This document shows positions 17,855-26,624 of a stretch of 64,000 nucleotides of DNA, piece by piece. Numbering within the stretch: position 1 is the stretch's first letter; the number at the start of each line of letters is the position of its first letter. Below the pieces are notes generated by a model. That model saw only the letters and a program-made list of their open reading frames with translations. It was not told the origin of the DNA and searched no databases. The position numbers were made by a program, and so were the translations under genes. This DNA comes from Alkalilacustris brevis (GTDB taxonomy: Bacteria; Pseudomonadota; Alphaproteobacteria; Rhodobacterales; Rhodobacteraceae). The stretch lies in assembly GCF_003350345.1 (NCBI RefSeq), contig NZ_QNVJ01000097.1:46387-110386 (forward strand), in the 5' to 3' direction.

Positions 17855-19207
17855 TCAATCCATCACATAGCCGTAAGGGCCGCCGAAATCCTGGCGCGAA
17901 ACCTCTCCGGCCGCGCCGTCCAGCCGCTCGCCCCGAGCCATCTGGCCGAACAGGAACATCTCGCGCTCGGAGGGCGGGCGCACCCGGTCCGTGGGCAGGG
18001 CCAGCGCCTCGCCACGTGTCGGCGTCACCAGGTGCGGGGTCACGATGATGACCAGTTCGCTCTGCTGGCGCTGATAGCTGGTGCTGCGGAACAGCGCGCC
18101 AAGCACCGGGATATCGCCAAGCCAGGGCACCTGGCTGGCGGTGTTCTGGAAATCATCCTGCAACAGCCCGGCAATGGCAAAGCTTTCGCCGTCGCGCATC
18201 TCGACCGTGGTCGAGGTCTCCCGCCGCCGGAAGGCATTGACGGGGAAGCCGCCCGCACCAACCTCGATCGAGGTGTCGATGCTGCTGACCGCCGCGTTGA
18301 TCGCCAGGTTGACGACATCGCCATCCACCACCCAGGGTGTGAAGTTCAGCTCGACCCCGAAGGGCTTGTATTCGATCGTGACGCGCCCGTCGGCATCGGC
18401 CACCGGGATCGGATATTCGCCCCCGGCAAGAAACTTGGCCTCCTGCCCCGACAGGGCGGTCAGGTTCGGCTCGGCCAGGGTGCGCACCAGGCCCTTGGCC
18501 TCAAGCGCCTCCAGCAGAACCGAAAACTGCAGGCTGCCGGCGGTGAACCCCAGATCGAGCGTGCCCTGCGGGTTGCTCAACCCCGTGCCCAGTGAAAGCG
18601 AGTTGTTGGAACTCGAAACATTGAACTGCGCCCCCAGCCCTTTGCTGACCGAGCGCTGCATTTCCGCAAAGCGCACCTTCAGCATCACCTGCTGCGAGCC
18701 GCCCACCGACATCAGGTTGGAAACCCGCTCGGGCGCATAGCGGTTGGCAAGGTTCAGCGCGCTATCCAGCTTGGCCGAGCTCGACACCACGCCCGACAGC
18801 ACGATGCCGTCATTGGCGGTGCGCACCTCGATATCCTCGCCGGGCAGGATCTGGCGCAGGCGCTCCTTGAATTCGGCGATGTCGGGCGTGACCTGGACCT
18901 CGACATTGGCGATCAACTGGCCGTCGGGCGACAGGATCGTCAGGGTGGTGCGCCCCGGCGTCTTGCCCAGCACATAGATCGAACGATCGGACAGTGTGGA
19001 GATATCCGCGATGTTCGGGTTGGCGATCGAAAGCTCGGCGAAGGGCTGATCGCTTTCCACCACAACGGCGCGGTTCATCGGCACATTGAGCGACGAAACC
19101 GCCGCGCCATTGAGAATGCGCAGCGTCTCGGCGCTGACCGGCATGGCCGGCACTGCGATCAGGGCGAAGCCGAAAATACTGGCCCGCAGTAGCTTGCTGA
19201 ATGACAT
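17855..19207 (-). CDS. cpaC: Tad pilus outer-membrane secretin CpaC/RcpA
   Basis: A 450-residue secretin. After a signal peptide ending near AVPAMPVSAE come the pilus-assembly N-terminal domain (VVESDQPFAELSIANPNIADI), a BON-like segment (EDIEVRTANDGIVLSGVVSS) and the secretin core, with the FLAGGEYPIPV and FGVELNFTPWV signatures and the VPWLGDIPVLGALFRS motif near the end. It forms the outer-membrane channel for the Flp pilus. ATG 19207 starts the basic n-region of the signal peptide; the longer frame adds a charged leader and is less likely. It stops 14 bases before the OmpA lipoprotein gene. Confidence 0.94.
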   Translation of the reverse strand: MSFSKLLRASIFGFALIAVPAMPVSAETLRILNGAAVSSLNVPMNRAVVVESDQPFAELSIANPNIADISTLSDRSIYVLGKTPGRTTLTILSPDGQLIANVEVQVTPDIAEFKERLRQILPGEDIEVRTANDGIVLSGVVSSSAKLDSALNLANRYAPERVSNLMSVGGSQQVMLKVRFAEMQRSVSKGLGAQFNVSSSNNSLSLGTGLSNPQGTLDLGFTAGSLQFSVLLEALEAKGLVRTLAEPNLTALSGQEAKFLAGGEYPIPVADADGRVTIEYKPFGVELNFTPWVVDGDVVNLAINAAVSSIDTSIEVGAGGFPVNAFRRRETSTTVEMRDGESFAIAGLLQDDFQNTASQVPWLGDIPVLGALFRSTSYQRQQSELVIIVTPHLVTPTRGEALALPTDRVRPPSEREMFLFGQMARGERLDGAAGEVSRQDFGGPYGYVMD

Positions 19208-19411
19208 GTGACCTGCCTCTATGTCACGCGGTTTGATCGGGTCTTTGTCTGCCCTCTTGCTGCGCATCATGCGTCATTTGCCATTTTTATGCAAGAATCA
19301 ACGATTTGGCGCGGGTAGTTTATGTGGATAACGGGCAACAGGCGCTAGCTGTTGTGAAATGCCGGCGGCGCCGCCCCCATATCAGGTGGCAGCGCGGCAG
19401 GTTGAGTTTGT

Positions 19412-20254
19412 TCAATTGTTGTTGCAGGGGATCGGAATTTCGACCACCTCGCCGCCGCGGCGGGTGCGCACGGTGCACCGCTCGGGCTCGGGCGCGCGGG
19501 GGGCGGGCTCCTGCATCTGGATGCCCAGCAGGCTGCGCTGATCGACCTCCACGGCCTGGGCCACGCTTTCGTCCATCACACCCACCAGCGCCAGCGAAAG
19601 CCGCCCGGTGCTTTGCGCCTGCGCCAAGGAGGCAACCTGTTGCGGTGTGGCCTGGATGGTGACGTTGCGCGCGATCACGGCGCGGTTCTCCCGGTCCTGA
19701 TCGGCGCTCTGGTCGACGGCGATGATCTGCACGCCGGTTTCGATCAGCCGCGTGATCTCGCCGTTCTGGCTGCGGCCCGTCCAGTAGATATCCACCCGGT
19801 CCGAGGGGCGCAGGAAGCCCGAAACCCCGGTCGTCACATTCACCTGGATGGTGAAGGCGCGCATTCCCGACTCAAGCCGCGAGGTGATGCCTGCATCCTG
19901 GCCGGGGCGGGTGATCTTGCTGGGCAACAGCGGCTCGCCCGGCTCCATCGCGCGGATCACGTAACGCGCGTCGCCATTCTCGGGGAAGAGTTCGTCAATA
20001 TCGGTGAAGATGTTTCGCGGTGTGGCGGTGCGCGGCCACTTGATCGGTATGACATCCTCGCGCTGCAAGCGCTCTCCATAGCGAAGCGCACGGCGGGCGG
20101 TGTAGACCTCCACGGTTTCCACCACCTGCGACGCGGCCGCGCGAGCCTGGGCCAGTTCCTGCTGGCTCTGGTTGACATACTGCTGCGCCATGAAGGCGGC
20201 GAAGCCCGCAAGCCCGATCCCCATGACGAGCACAAGTCCGAATACAATGCGCAT
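19412..20254 (-). CDS. cpaB: Flp pilus assembly protein CpaB/RcpC
   Basis: A 280-residue protein with an N-terminal membrane anchor (MRIVFGLVLVMGIGLAGFAA), an SAF-like domain (YTARRALRYGERLQREDV, then the MEPGEPLLPSKI segment) and the RcpC/CpaB domain with VTTGVSGFLRPSDRVDIYWTG. It is a periplasmic partner of the secretin. It follows the pilin gene by 239 bases, which include a strong terminator, and precedes cpaC by 204 bases. The protein ends in a short Cys-containing tail, EIPIPCNNN, with another Cys about 18 residues earlier, a possible disulfide. Confidence 0.92.
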   Translation of the reverse strand: MRIVFGLVLVMGIGLAGFAAFMAQQYVNQSQQELAQARAAASQVVETVEVYTARRALRYGERLQREDVIPIKWPRTATPRNIFTDIDELFPENGDARYVIRAMEPGEPLLPSKITRPGQDAGITSRLESGMRAFTIQVNVTTGVSGFLRPSDRVDIYWTGRSQNGEITRLIETGVQIIAVDQSADQDRENRAVIARNVTIQATPQQVASLAQAQSTGRLSLALVGVMDESVAQAVEVDQRSLLGIQMQEPAPRAPEPERCTVRTRRGGEVVEIPIPCNNN

Positions 20255-20441
20255 GTGCTTTCCTCGTTCGTTGTGTCCGGCGGCGGGTGCGCGCGCCGGG
20301 ATTCGTGATCTGGCCTTTACCCTCGTTCACAAATGCGGCGAAGTGATGATCTGACGACGACCGTACTGGGGTGCGGGTGCGGCATCCTTGGCCTATGGTT
20401 TGTCGTTGCCTAAGTTCAGAATTGCAACAAAACCACAAGAA

Positions 20442-20470
20442 AATACCGCGCCCGGTACGGGCGCGGTATT
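20442..20470 (-). terminator. intrinsic terminator after the Flp pilin gene
   Basis: A perfect 13-base-pair stem, AATACCGCGCCCG at 20442-20454 and its complement at 20458-20470, closes on a three-base loop. Read on the minus strand it is followed by TTTTCTTGTGGTTTTG, a U-rich tract. It lies 24 bases past the pilin stop and 187 bases before cpaB. It should limit read-through, so pilin is made in excess over the assembly proteins. Confidence 0.85.
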
Positions 20471-20493
20471 CTCAGGTACTTGGCCGTTGGTGA

Positions 20494-20724
20494 TTAAAGC
20501 TCGCCGCCGCCTTCGCCAAGCGTCAGGCCAGGACCGTCTGTCGTAATGGTTGCGCCGCCCACGGTATCACTGATATTGTCAGCCAGATCTTTCAGGCCCG
20601 GCCCCACGGCCACGACCACGGCGATGCCGAGGCCCACGATGGCGGCGGTCAGGACGACCCAGTCGACGGTCACCGCGCCGGATTCGTCATGGCGGAATTT
20701 CTTGATCATGTCGAAAAGTTTCAT
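20494..20724 (-). CDS. flp: Flp/Fap-type pilin (type IVb major pilin of the Tad system)
   Basis: A 76-residue prepilin. A short basic leader (MKLFDMIKKFRHDESG) is followed by AVTVDWVVLTAAIVGLGIAVVV, the hydrophobic pilin helix. CpaA would cut after Gly16. Position +5 of the mature pilin is Asp and +6 is Trp, where classical Flp pilins have Glu-Tyr, so this belongs to a variant class I associate with Rhodobacterales. The tail is Gly/Thr-rich. ATG 20724 is supported by a CGGAG box about eight bases upstream on the minus strand; the longer open frame is an artefact. It is the first gene of the Tad run and has its own terminator. Confidence 0.9.
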   Translation of the reverse strand: MKLFDMIKKFRHDESGAVTVDWVVLTAAIVGLGIAVVVAVGPGLKDLADNISDTVGGATITTDGPGLTLGEGGGEL

Positions 20725-21106
20725 GTCTCTACTCCGTAAGTTCAGGTTCGCTCGTTTCCGATGGCCGGTTCCGGACCTGTTGAGCGCCAACCTCTGCCTT
20801 GGTGCTCGTCCATCGCGGCATGACCACATAAGGCCCCCGAATCGTGGCGAGACTTTGACGCGGATCGTGCAATTTTGAAGCGTGGAAATTTTTTCTTAAC
20901 GATCTTCATAAGTATATGAAAACATAAGGAAAAATTTTCCTTCAGGGTGCGATTATCCCCCCATGGTTGCAGAATGTGGGGCGGGAATCACCCCCTCGGG
21001 CGCTGCTTTTTCTGGTTTTCTCGGCCGTTTTCTGCGAAGGCTTCCAGCAAGGATAACGGCGGATCGCCGGACAAAAGCACAAGAATCGCACCGGGGCAGG
21101 GCAGCT
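20725..21106. promoter_or_regulatory. divergent control region between flp pilin and lytic transglycosylase
   Basis: A 382-base gap between two divergent genes. The part from about 20860 to 20945 is strikingly AT-rich for this genome and presumably holds the promoters. It contains the palindrome at 20926-20942 and a related run GAAATTTTTTC at 20886-20896. No coding frame is credible here. The longest upstream extension of the transglycosylase frame begins inside it without signal-peptide character. Confidence 0.5.
20926..20942. promoter_or_regulatory. perfect AT-rich palindrome, candidate operator
   Basis: AAGGAAAA-A-TTTTCCTT: eight-base arms around one central base. It lies about 200 bases upstream of the pilin start and 165 upstream of the transglycosylase start. 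The symmetry suggests a dimeric regulator site; the protein that binds it is unknown. An intrinsic-terminator role is unlikely because the arms are A/T-only except for two GC pairs. Confidence 0.4.
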
Positions 21107-21979
21107 ATGCGGTGTCATCTCTATCTGGCAATGGCCCTCGGGCTGGGGGCGGCGCTGGGCCATCCGGCCCCGGCGTCGGCGCAGGAAGTGGCGGCCCCGG
21201 CTCCCTCGCGCGGGGACTTCACCTTTCGCCGGGTGCGCCCGCCCGAACCGGGCGGCGGCCCGCGCATCACCGTCCAGATCGACCCGGAAGAACAGGCGCG
21301 GCTGCTGGCTTTGCCGTTGCTGCCACCCCCCGCCAACCCGCCCGCAGGGGTGCCGGGCGGGGCAGGCCGCGCCGTGGCTGACGATTTCGGCTGGTTCTGG
21401 CAGGCGGTAGAGCCGGGGATCGAGGCCGGGGCAGGCCGGTTTCAAAAGGCACTCGACGCGCTGGCAGACCCCGCGCGGGCGGGCAGCACCCCGGCGCCAC
21501 GCCTGCAGCACCTGCAGGAAATCGCCGCCCGCCACGGCCCCGACATCCTTCTGGCCACGGTCGGCACACGGGTGTCGCCCGCGCTGGTGCTGGCGGTGAT
21601 CGCGGTCGAATCCTCGGGGCGGGTAGATGCCCTCAGCCACAAGGGCGCGCAGGGGCTGATGCAGCTCATCCCCGCCACGGCGGAACGCTTCGGCGTGGGC
21701 GATGCCCATGACGCCAGCGAGAACATCCGTGGCGGGGTGGCCTATCTGGACTGGCTGCTGGACGAATTCAACCAGGATGCCGTGCTGGCGCTGGCCGGCT
21801 ATAACGCCGGCGAAAACGCCGTGCGCCGCAACGGCGGCGTGCCGCCCTTCGCCGAAACCCGCGCCTATGTGCCCAAGGTGCTGGCGGCATGGAAGGTGGC
21901 CCGGGGCCTCTGCCTCACCCCGCCCGAACTGCCCGGCGATGGTTGCGTCTTTCGCGTGGCGGCGCGCGCGGGGCCCTGA
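21107..21979 (+). CDS. lytic transglycosylase, SLT family, divergent from Tad pilin
   Basis: A 290-residue secreted or periplasmic muramidase-like enzyme. An N-terminal signal (about residues 1-26, ending APASAQE) is followed by a Pro/Gly-rich region of about 110 residues and the SLT/Slt70-type catalytic domain: the catalytic glutamate in AVIAVESSG, the SHKGAQGLMQLIPATAERFG signature, and ALAGYNAGENAVRR. The ATG at 21107 was chosen because it opens directly into the signal peptide. Transcribed divergently from the pilin gene, it could open the peptidoglycan for the pilus machine, as dedicated transglycosylases do for other secretion systems. That link is inference. Confidence 0.88.
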   Translation: MRCHLYLAMALGLGAALGHPAPASAQEVAAPAPSRGDFTFRRVRPPEPGGGPRITVQIDPEEQARLLALPLLPPPANPPAGVPGGAGRAVADDFGWFWQAVEPGIEAGAGRFQKALDALADPARAGSTPAPRLQHLQEIAARHGPDILLATVGTRVSPALVLAVIAVESSGRVDALSHKGAQGLMQLIPATAERFGVGDAHDASENIRGGVAYLDWLLDEFNQDAVLALAGYNAGENAVRRNGGVPPFAETRAYVPKVLAAWKVARGLCLTPPELPGDGCVFRVAARAGP

Positions 21980-21986
21980 GGCGGGC

Positions 21987-22022
21987 GAGGGGGCTTTCCG
22001 CCCCCTCTGCGGCTGCGCCGCA
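21987..22022 (+). terminator. two adjacent hairpins after the transglycosylase gene
   Basis: The stem GAGGGGGCTTTCCGCCCCCTC (21987-22007) is followed by the palindrome TGCGGCTGCGCCGCA (22008-22022). They begin eight bases after the stop. No U tract follows directly; instead a family A element begins six bases later. They probably act as a transcript end or 3' stabiliser. Confidence 0.55.
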
Positions 22023-22027
22023 TTCAC

Positions 22028-22211
22028 CCTCGAGGATATTTCTTTCACAGTGAAGGCGTGGTTAGGGTTTACTTAACCCCGGTGAGGCAGAAGGGGGGCG
22101 CGGTACAGGCGGGGACGCCGATGACCGCCACAGTGAAACGCCCTGCCTTTTCCGGCAGGGCGTGACCACTTTCCCTGCGCTTCACTGTGGGGAAATATCC
22201 CCGCCGGAGGC
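22028..22211. repeat. head-to-head pair of family A elements with terminator between
   Basis: A plus-oriented copy (22028-22057, CCTCGAGGATATTTCTTTCA then CAGTGAAGG) and a minus-oriented copy (22181-22211, TTCACTGTGGGGAAATATCC then CCGCCGGAGGC) face each other across about 120 bases. Between them lie a further CACAGTGAA and a terminator at 22139-22162. The region lies between the convergent ends of the transglycosylase and scoB. The arms could pair as a long RNA stem. Confidence 0.7.
22139..22162. terminator. hairpin terminator between transglycosylase and scoB
   Basis: CGCCCTGCC and GGCAGGGCG form a nine-base-pair stem around TTTTCC. It lies between convergent genes and could work for either strand, although neither side has a long T run. 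Confidence 0.5.
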
Positions 22212-22294
22212 TTTCCGCTGAAAGCGGAAAAATGCCGTCTCCGGAAGCGGGCGCGCGGGTTGCTGCTGCCGGGCCGGCACCGGAGGCGGGCGGG

Positions 22295-22924
22295 TCAGCC
22301 GACGATCGTGGCGGCTGTCTTCTGCCGGATCTCGTCTTCGGTCACATCCGGGGCGGTTTCGACGATGCGCAGCCCGCCCTCGACTACATCGAGCACGCCG
22401 AGATTGGTGATGATGCGGTTGACCACGCCCTTGCCGGTCAGCGGCAGGGTGCATTCCTTCAGCAGCTTGGGGTCGCCGGCCTTGTTGGTGTGGTCCATCA
22501 CCACCACCACGCGCTTGACGCCGGCCACGAGGTCCATCGCGCCGCCCATGCCCTTGACCAGCTTGCCGGGGATCATCCAGTTGGCCAGATCGCCGTTCTC
22601 GGCCACTTCCATCGCGCCGAGGATGGCCATGGCGATCTTGCCGCCGCGGATCATCGCGAAGCTTTCGGCGCTGTCGAAGAAGCTGGTGCGGTCCAGCGCC
22701 GTCACGGTCTCTTTGCCGGCGTTGATCAGGTCGGGGTCGATTTCGTTTTCGGTGGGGAAGGGGCCGATGCCCAGCATCCCGTTTTCCGACTGCAGCGTGA
22801 CATCGACGCCTTCGGGGATGTAATTGGCCACCAGCGTCGGGATGCCGATGCCGAGGTTTACATACATCCCGTCTTCAAGTTCCTGCGCCGCGCGGGCGGC
22901 CATCTGGTTGCGATCCCAGGGCAT
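22295..22924 (-). CDS. scoB: succinyl-CoA:3-ketoacid CoA-transferase, subunit B
   Basis: Half of the heterodimeric enzyme that moves CoA from succinyl-CoA to acetoacetate in ketone-body and polyhydroxybutyrate breakdown. The 209-residue protein has the family start [14 protein letters not shown], the glycine-rich [17 protein letters not shown] and the catalytic glutamate in [15 protein letters not shown] 22924 is the conserved start; the upstream part of the frame belongs to the scoA end in another frame. It starts 17 bases after the scoA stop, so the two are one operon. Confidence 0.94.
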   Translation of the reverse strand: MPWDRNQMAARAAQELEDGMYVNLGIGIPTLVANYIPEGVDVTLQSENGMLGIGPFPTENEIDPDLINAGKETVTALDRTSFFDSAESFAMIRGGKIAMAILGAMEVAENGDLANWMIPGKLVKGMGGAMDLVAGVKRVVVVMDHTNKAGDPKLLKECTLPLTGKGVVNRIITNLGVLDVVEGGLRIVETAPDVTEDEIRQKTAATIVG

Positions 22925-22941
22925 GTGCTTTCCTCCCTTTT

Positions 22942-23637
22942 TCAGGCCGCGCGCGTGGTGCGCTTTTCGATCCGCTTCTCGTGCTCGCCCTGGATCAGGC
23001 GGTGCACATAGACGCCGGGCAGGTGGATACAATCGGGGTCGAGCGAGCCGCGGGGCACGATCTCCTCGACCTCGACCACGCAGACGCGCCCGCACATCGC
23101 CGCCGGCGGGTTGAAGTTGCGCGCGGTCTTGCGAAACACCAGGTTGCCGGTGTCGTCCGCCTTCCAGGCCTTGACGATCGACAGGTCGGCGACGATCCCG
23201 CGTTCCAGGATGTAGGTCTCGCCGTCGAATTCCTTGTGTTCCTTGCCCTCGGCTATCTGGGTGCCGACGCCGGTTTTCGTATAGAAACCGGCGATCCCCG
23301 CGCCGCCGGCGCGCATGCGCTCGGCCAGGGTGCCTTGCGGGTTGAATTCAAGCTCGAGCTCGCCGGAGAGGAACTGGCGCATGAACTCGGCGTTCTCGCC
23401 GACATAGGAGGACATCATCTTTCGGATCTGTTTGGACTGCAACAGAATGCCCAGGCCGAAGTCATCCACCCCGCAATTGTTCGAGGCCACTGTCAGCCCA
23501 TTGACGCCCGAGTCGCGGATTGCCGCGATCAGGAGTTCCGGGATGCCGCACAGGCCGAAGCCGCCCGCCGCGATGGTCATCTCGTCGAACAGAAGCCCGT
23601 CGAGAGCTTCTGCCGCCGAGCCATAGATTTTCTTCAT
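22942..23637 (-). CDS. scoA: succinyl-CoA:3-ketoacid CoA-transferase, subunit A
   Basis: A 231-residue alpha subunit, starting [16 protein letters not shown] and carrying the CoA-transferase family I pattern [15 protein letters not shown], then [14 protein letters not shown] and [11 protein letters not shown]. It forms the active enzyme with ScoB encoded just downstream. The length and the KKIYxSAxEAL opening agree with proteobacterial ScoA/AtoD-like subunits. An approximately 130-base gap separates it from the topA stop, so topA is not obviously co-transcribed. Confidence 0.94.
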   Translation of the reverse strand: MKKIYGSAAEALDGLLFDEMTIAAGGFGLCGIPELLIAAIRDSGVNGLTVASNNCGVDDFGLGILLQSKQIRKMMSSYVGENAEFMRQFLSGELELEFNPQGTLAERMRAGGAGIAGFYTKTGVGTQIAEGKEHKEFDGETYILERGIVADLSIVKAWKADDTGNLVFRKTARNFNPPAAMCGRVCVVEVEEIVPRGSLDPDCIHLPGVYVHRLIQGEHEKRIEKRTTRAA

Positions 23638-23766
23638 GAAATCTCTCCCCGCTGCCGTCTGTTGCAGGATTTGTGGCGGCTGCGGGCGGCGGTGTCAATC
23701 AATTGTGCAGCTGCAATGCGGCGGTGCGGCAACGCCCCGCCCCGGTAGGGAGCGGGCGTTGCGGGC

Positions 23767-26469
23767 CTATTTCGCGCTGCCTTGCGCGGTCTTGGCGCTC
23801 TTGGTCGCCGCCTTGGGCTTTGCCGCCGATTTTGCCGCCTTGCCGGATTTCGCCGTCTTGGCCTTGGCCTTCGCGGGCTTCTTGCCCTTGCCGCCCTTGG
23901 CCGCCTTTTGCGCGATCAGTGCCACGGCCTCGTCCATGGTCAGGGCCTCGGGTTCGGTGCCCTTGGGAAGCGTGGCGTTGATCTTGCCCCATTTGACATA
24001 GGGGCCGTAGCGCCCGTTCATCACGTTCACCGGGCCGCCCTCTTCGGGGTGCTCGCCCAGTTCCTTGAGCGGCGCGGCCGTGGTTCGGCCGCGGCTGGCT
24101 TTCTGCGCCAGCACCTCGACCGCGCGGTTCATCCCGACGGTGAAGACCTCATCCACCTCGGGCAGGTTGGCATAAACCCGGCCGTGGCGCACATAGGGGC
24201 CGTAGCGGCCGATCCCGGCCTCGATCATCTCGCCATCATCGGGGTGGGGCCCGACCTCGCGCGGCAGATCGAGCAGCATGAGCGCGCGCTCGAGGGTGAT
24301 CTCGTCCAGCGCCCAGCCCTTGGGCAGCGAAGCGCGCGGCGGTTTGGGCACCTCTTCGCTGGCCTCGCCGCGCTGCACATAGGGGCCGAAGCGGCCGGTG
24401 CGCAGGGTGATTGGCTGGTCCGCTTCGTCATGGCCGAGCAGTTTGCCATCGGGGCCGATGGCGCCGTTGTCTTCATCGCCGCCCGAGATGGGGCGGGTAT
24501 AGCGGCATTCGGGATAGTTCGTGCAGCCGATGAAGGCGCCGCCGGCGCGCGAGGTGCGCAGATTGAGCCGCCCGGCATTGCAGGCCGGGCAAAGGCGCGG
24601 GTCGGCGCCATCCTCGCGCGGCGGATAAAGCCGCGGTGCGAGCACCTCGTCGATCTTTTCCAGCACTTCGGTGATGCGCAGATCGGAGGTTTCGCCAAGG
24701 GCTGCCGAGAAGTCGCGCCAGAACCGCTCAAGCACCTCCTTGTAGTCGGCCTCGCCCGCCGAGATGTCGTCAAGCTGGCGCTCAAGGTCGGCGGTGAAAT
24801 CATAGCCGACATACTGGCGGAAGTAGTTGAGCAGGAAGATCGTGACCAGCCGGCCCTTGTCTTCGGGGATCAGGCGGTTCTTGTCCTTGCGGACATAGCC
24901 GCGATCCTGGATCGTGGTCACGATCGAGGCATAGGTCGAGGGCCGGCCGATGCCGACCTCCTCCATTTTCTTGACCAGCGTGGCCTCGGTATAGCGCGGC
25001 GGCGGCTGTGTGAAATGCTGCAGGCCGAGCACCGAATCCTCGGCGCCGATCAGCGCGGCGGGGCCTTTCACCTTGCCGGTCTCGGCGGCGGCGCTGGCGG
25101 CCTTGTCGAAGGCCTCGCGGTAGCTGTGCTTGTGCGAAAGCGCCGCGGCTTCACCCTCGGTGATCTGGGGCAGGCGCTTGTCGTCCTCGTCGGGGGTGTC
25201 GTCGCGGCCTTCCTCGTAGACCTTCATGAAACCGTCGAACAGCACCACCTGCCCGGTGGCGCGCAGGCCGACCTGGCCGTCCTTGCTGCCGATCTCGACC
25301 GTGGTGCGCTCCATCCGCGCGGCGGCCATCTGGCAGGCGATGGAACGTTTCCAGATCAGGTCATAAAGCTTGCGCTGGTCGGCATCCGTCAGCCGCAGCT
25401 TGTCAGGGGCGGTGCCCATGTCGGTGGGGCGGATGCATTCATGTGCTTCCTGCGCGTTCTTGGCCTTGTTCTTGTACATGCGCGGGCTGCCGGGGACGTA
25501 GGCCTCGCCATAGCGGCGCTTGATCTCGTCGCGCGCGGCCATCACGGCCTCGGGCGCCATGTCGATCCCGTCGGTCCGCATGTAGGTGATATATCCGGCC
25601 TCGTAGAGCCGCTGCGCCGCTGACATCGTTTGCCGCGCGCCCATGCCGAACTTGCGGCTGGCTTCCTGCTGCAGGGTCGAGGTCATGAAGGGCGCGGAGG
25701 GGTTGCGGCTGGCAGGCTTGGCCTCCACCGAATGTATGAAAAGTTCACGTGAGCCGACCGCCTGCACCGCCATTTCGGCCTCTTCGGCGGTGGACAGATC
25801 GAATTTGTCCAACTTCTTGCCGCCCAGCATGGTGAGCCGGGCCTCGTAATCCTGGCCGCGCGGGGTGCTGAACATGGCCAGAACCGACCAGTATTCCTGC
25901 GGGCGGAAAGCCTCGATCTCCATCTCGCGTTCGACGATCAGGCGCAGCGCGACCGACTGCACGCGCCCGGCCGATTTGGCGCCGGGCAGCTTGCGCCAGA
26001 GCACCGGGCTGAGGTTGAAACCCACCAGGTAATCCAGCGCCCTGCGTGCGAGATAGGCGCGCACCAGTTCCATATCGACTTCGCGCGGGGACTCCATCGC
26101 CTTGGTGACGGCCGATTTGGTGATGGCGTTGAACACCACGCGGCTGACGCGGGTGTCCTTCTTCAGGGCGCGCGACTTGGCCAGCGCCTCGGTCAGGTGC
26201 CACGAGATCGCCTCGCCCTCGCGGTCGGGGTCGGTGGCGAGGATCAGTTCGTTGTCGTCCTTGAGCGCATCGGAAATCGCCTTGAGGTGCTTGCGGCTGT
26301 CCGGCGAGACCTCCCATTTCATCTCGAAATCATGCTCAGGGTCGACCGAACCATCCTTTGGCGGCAGGTCGCGCACATGCCCGAACGAGGCCAGAACGGT
26401 GTAGTCGTCGCCCAGATACTTGTTGATTGTCTTGGCCTTGGCCGGAGACTCGACAACGACGACCGCCAT
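23767..26469 (-). CDS. topA: DNA topoisomerase I
   Basis: A 900-residue type IA topoisomerase that relaxes negative supercoils. The TOPRIM domain opens the protein (MAVVVVESPAKAKTINKYLG, with DPDREGEAISWHL). The active tyrosine lies in YITYMRTDG near residue 296. A C4 zinc finger follows (CPAC...GCTNYPEC), and then three or four C-terminal repeats of the type GRYGPYVKWGK. The protein ends in a Lys/Ala-rich tail of about 45 residues, common in high-GC bacteria. It is transcribed after dprA with a 155-base gap. Confidence 0.97.
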   Translation of the reverse strand: MAVVVVESPAKAKTINKYLGDDYTVLASFGHVRDLPPKDGSVDPEHDFEMKWEVSPDSRKHLKAISDALKDDNELILATDPDREGEAISWHLTEALAKSRALKKDTRVSRVVFNAITKSAVTKAMESPREVDMELVRAYLARRALDYLVGFNLSPVLWRKLPGAKSAGRVQSVALRLIVEREMEIEAFRPQEYWSVLAMFSTPRGQDYEARLTMLGGKKLDKFDLSTAEEAEMAVQAVGSRELFIHSVEAKPASRNPSAPFMTSTLQQEASRKFGMGARQTMSAAQRLYEAGYITYMRTDGIDMAPEAVMAARDEIKRRYGEAYVPGSPRMYKNKAKNAQEAHECIRPTDMGTAPDKLRLTDADQRKLYDLIWKRSIACQMAAARMERTTVEIGSKDGQVGLRATGQVVLFDGFMKVYEEGRDDTPDEDDKRLPQITEGEAAALSHKHSYREAFDKAASAAAETGKVKGPAALIGAEDSVLGLQHFTQPPPRYTEATLVKKMEEVGIGRPSTYASIVTTIQDRGYVRKDKNRLIPEDKGRLVTIFLLNYFRQYVGYDFTADLERQLDDISAGEADYKEVLERFWRDFSAALGETSDLRITEVLEKIDEVLAPRLYPPREDGADPRLCPACNAGRLNLRTSRAGGAFIGCTNYPECRYTRPISGGDEDNGAIGPDGKLLGHDEADQPITLRTGRFGPYVQRGEASEEVPKPPRASLPKGWALDEITLERALMLLDLPREVGPHPDDGEMIEAGIGRYGPYVRHGRVYANLPEVDEVFTVGMNRAVEVLAQKASRGRTTAAPLKELGEHPEEGGPVNVMNGRYGPYVKWGKINATLPKGTEPEALTMDEAVALIAQKAAKGGKGKKPAKAKAKTAKSGKAAKSAAKPKAATKSAKTAQGSAK

Positions 26470-26624
26470 GAATGACCTCTTTCAGAAACCGCTTCCCAAT
26501 GCCAAGAGCTATGGCGCAGCTACTTGCGTGGCAAGTGCAGCGGATGTCAATGCGCCGCAGAAGATGCGGGCCGGGCACCGTGGCGGGCTGTGGCCGAACA
26601 CCTTGCGCGGGCATTGCGCCCGGC

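Larger units (their letters stand above)
21980..22294. other. 315-base intergenic region between convergent genes
   Basis: No gene is seen. The region is made up of hairpins, the inverted family A pair and the terminator described separately, plus about 80 bases of ordinary GC-rich sequence next to the scoB stop. Confidence 0.6.

Noticed and set aside
22062..22078. TTAG-N7-TTAACC, close to the CtrA full-site consensus
   Set aside because: It lies between convergent gene ends with no start codon nearby, so a promoter role is unlikely. One base differs from consensus.
22139..22211. Inverted family A pair considered as insertion-sequence ends
   Set aside because: No transposase or target-site duplication is visible, and the same core occurs singly elsewhere, so a REP-like element is a better description.
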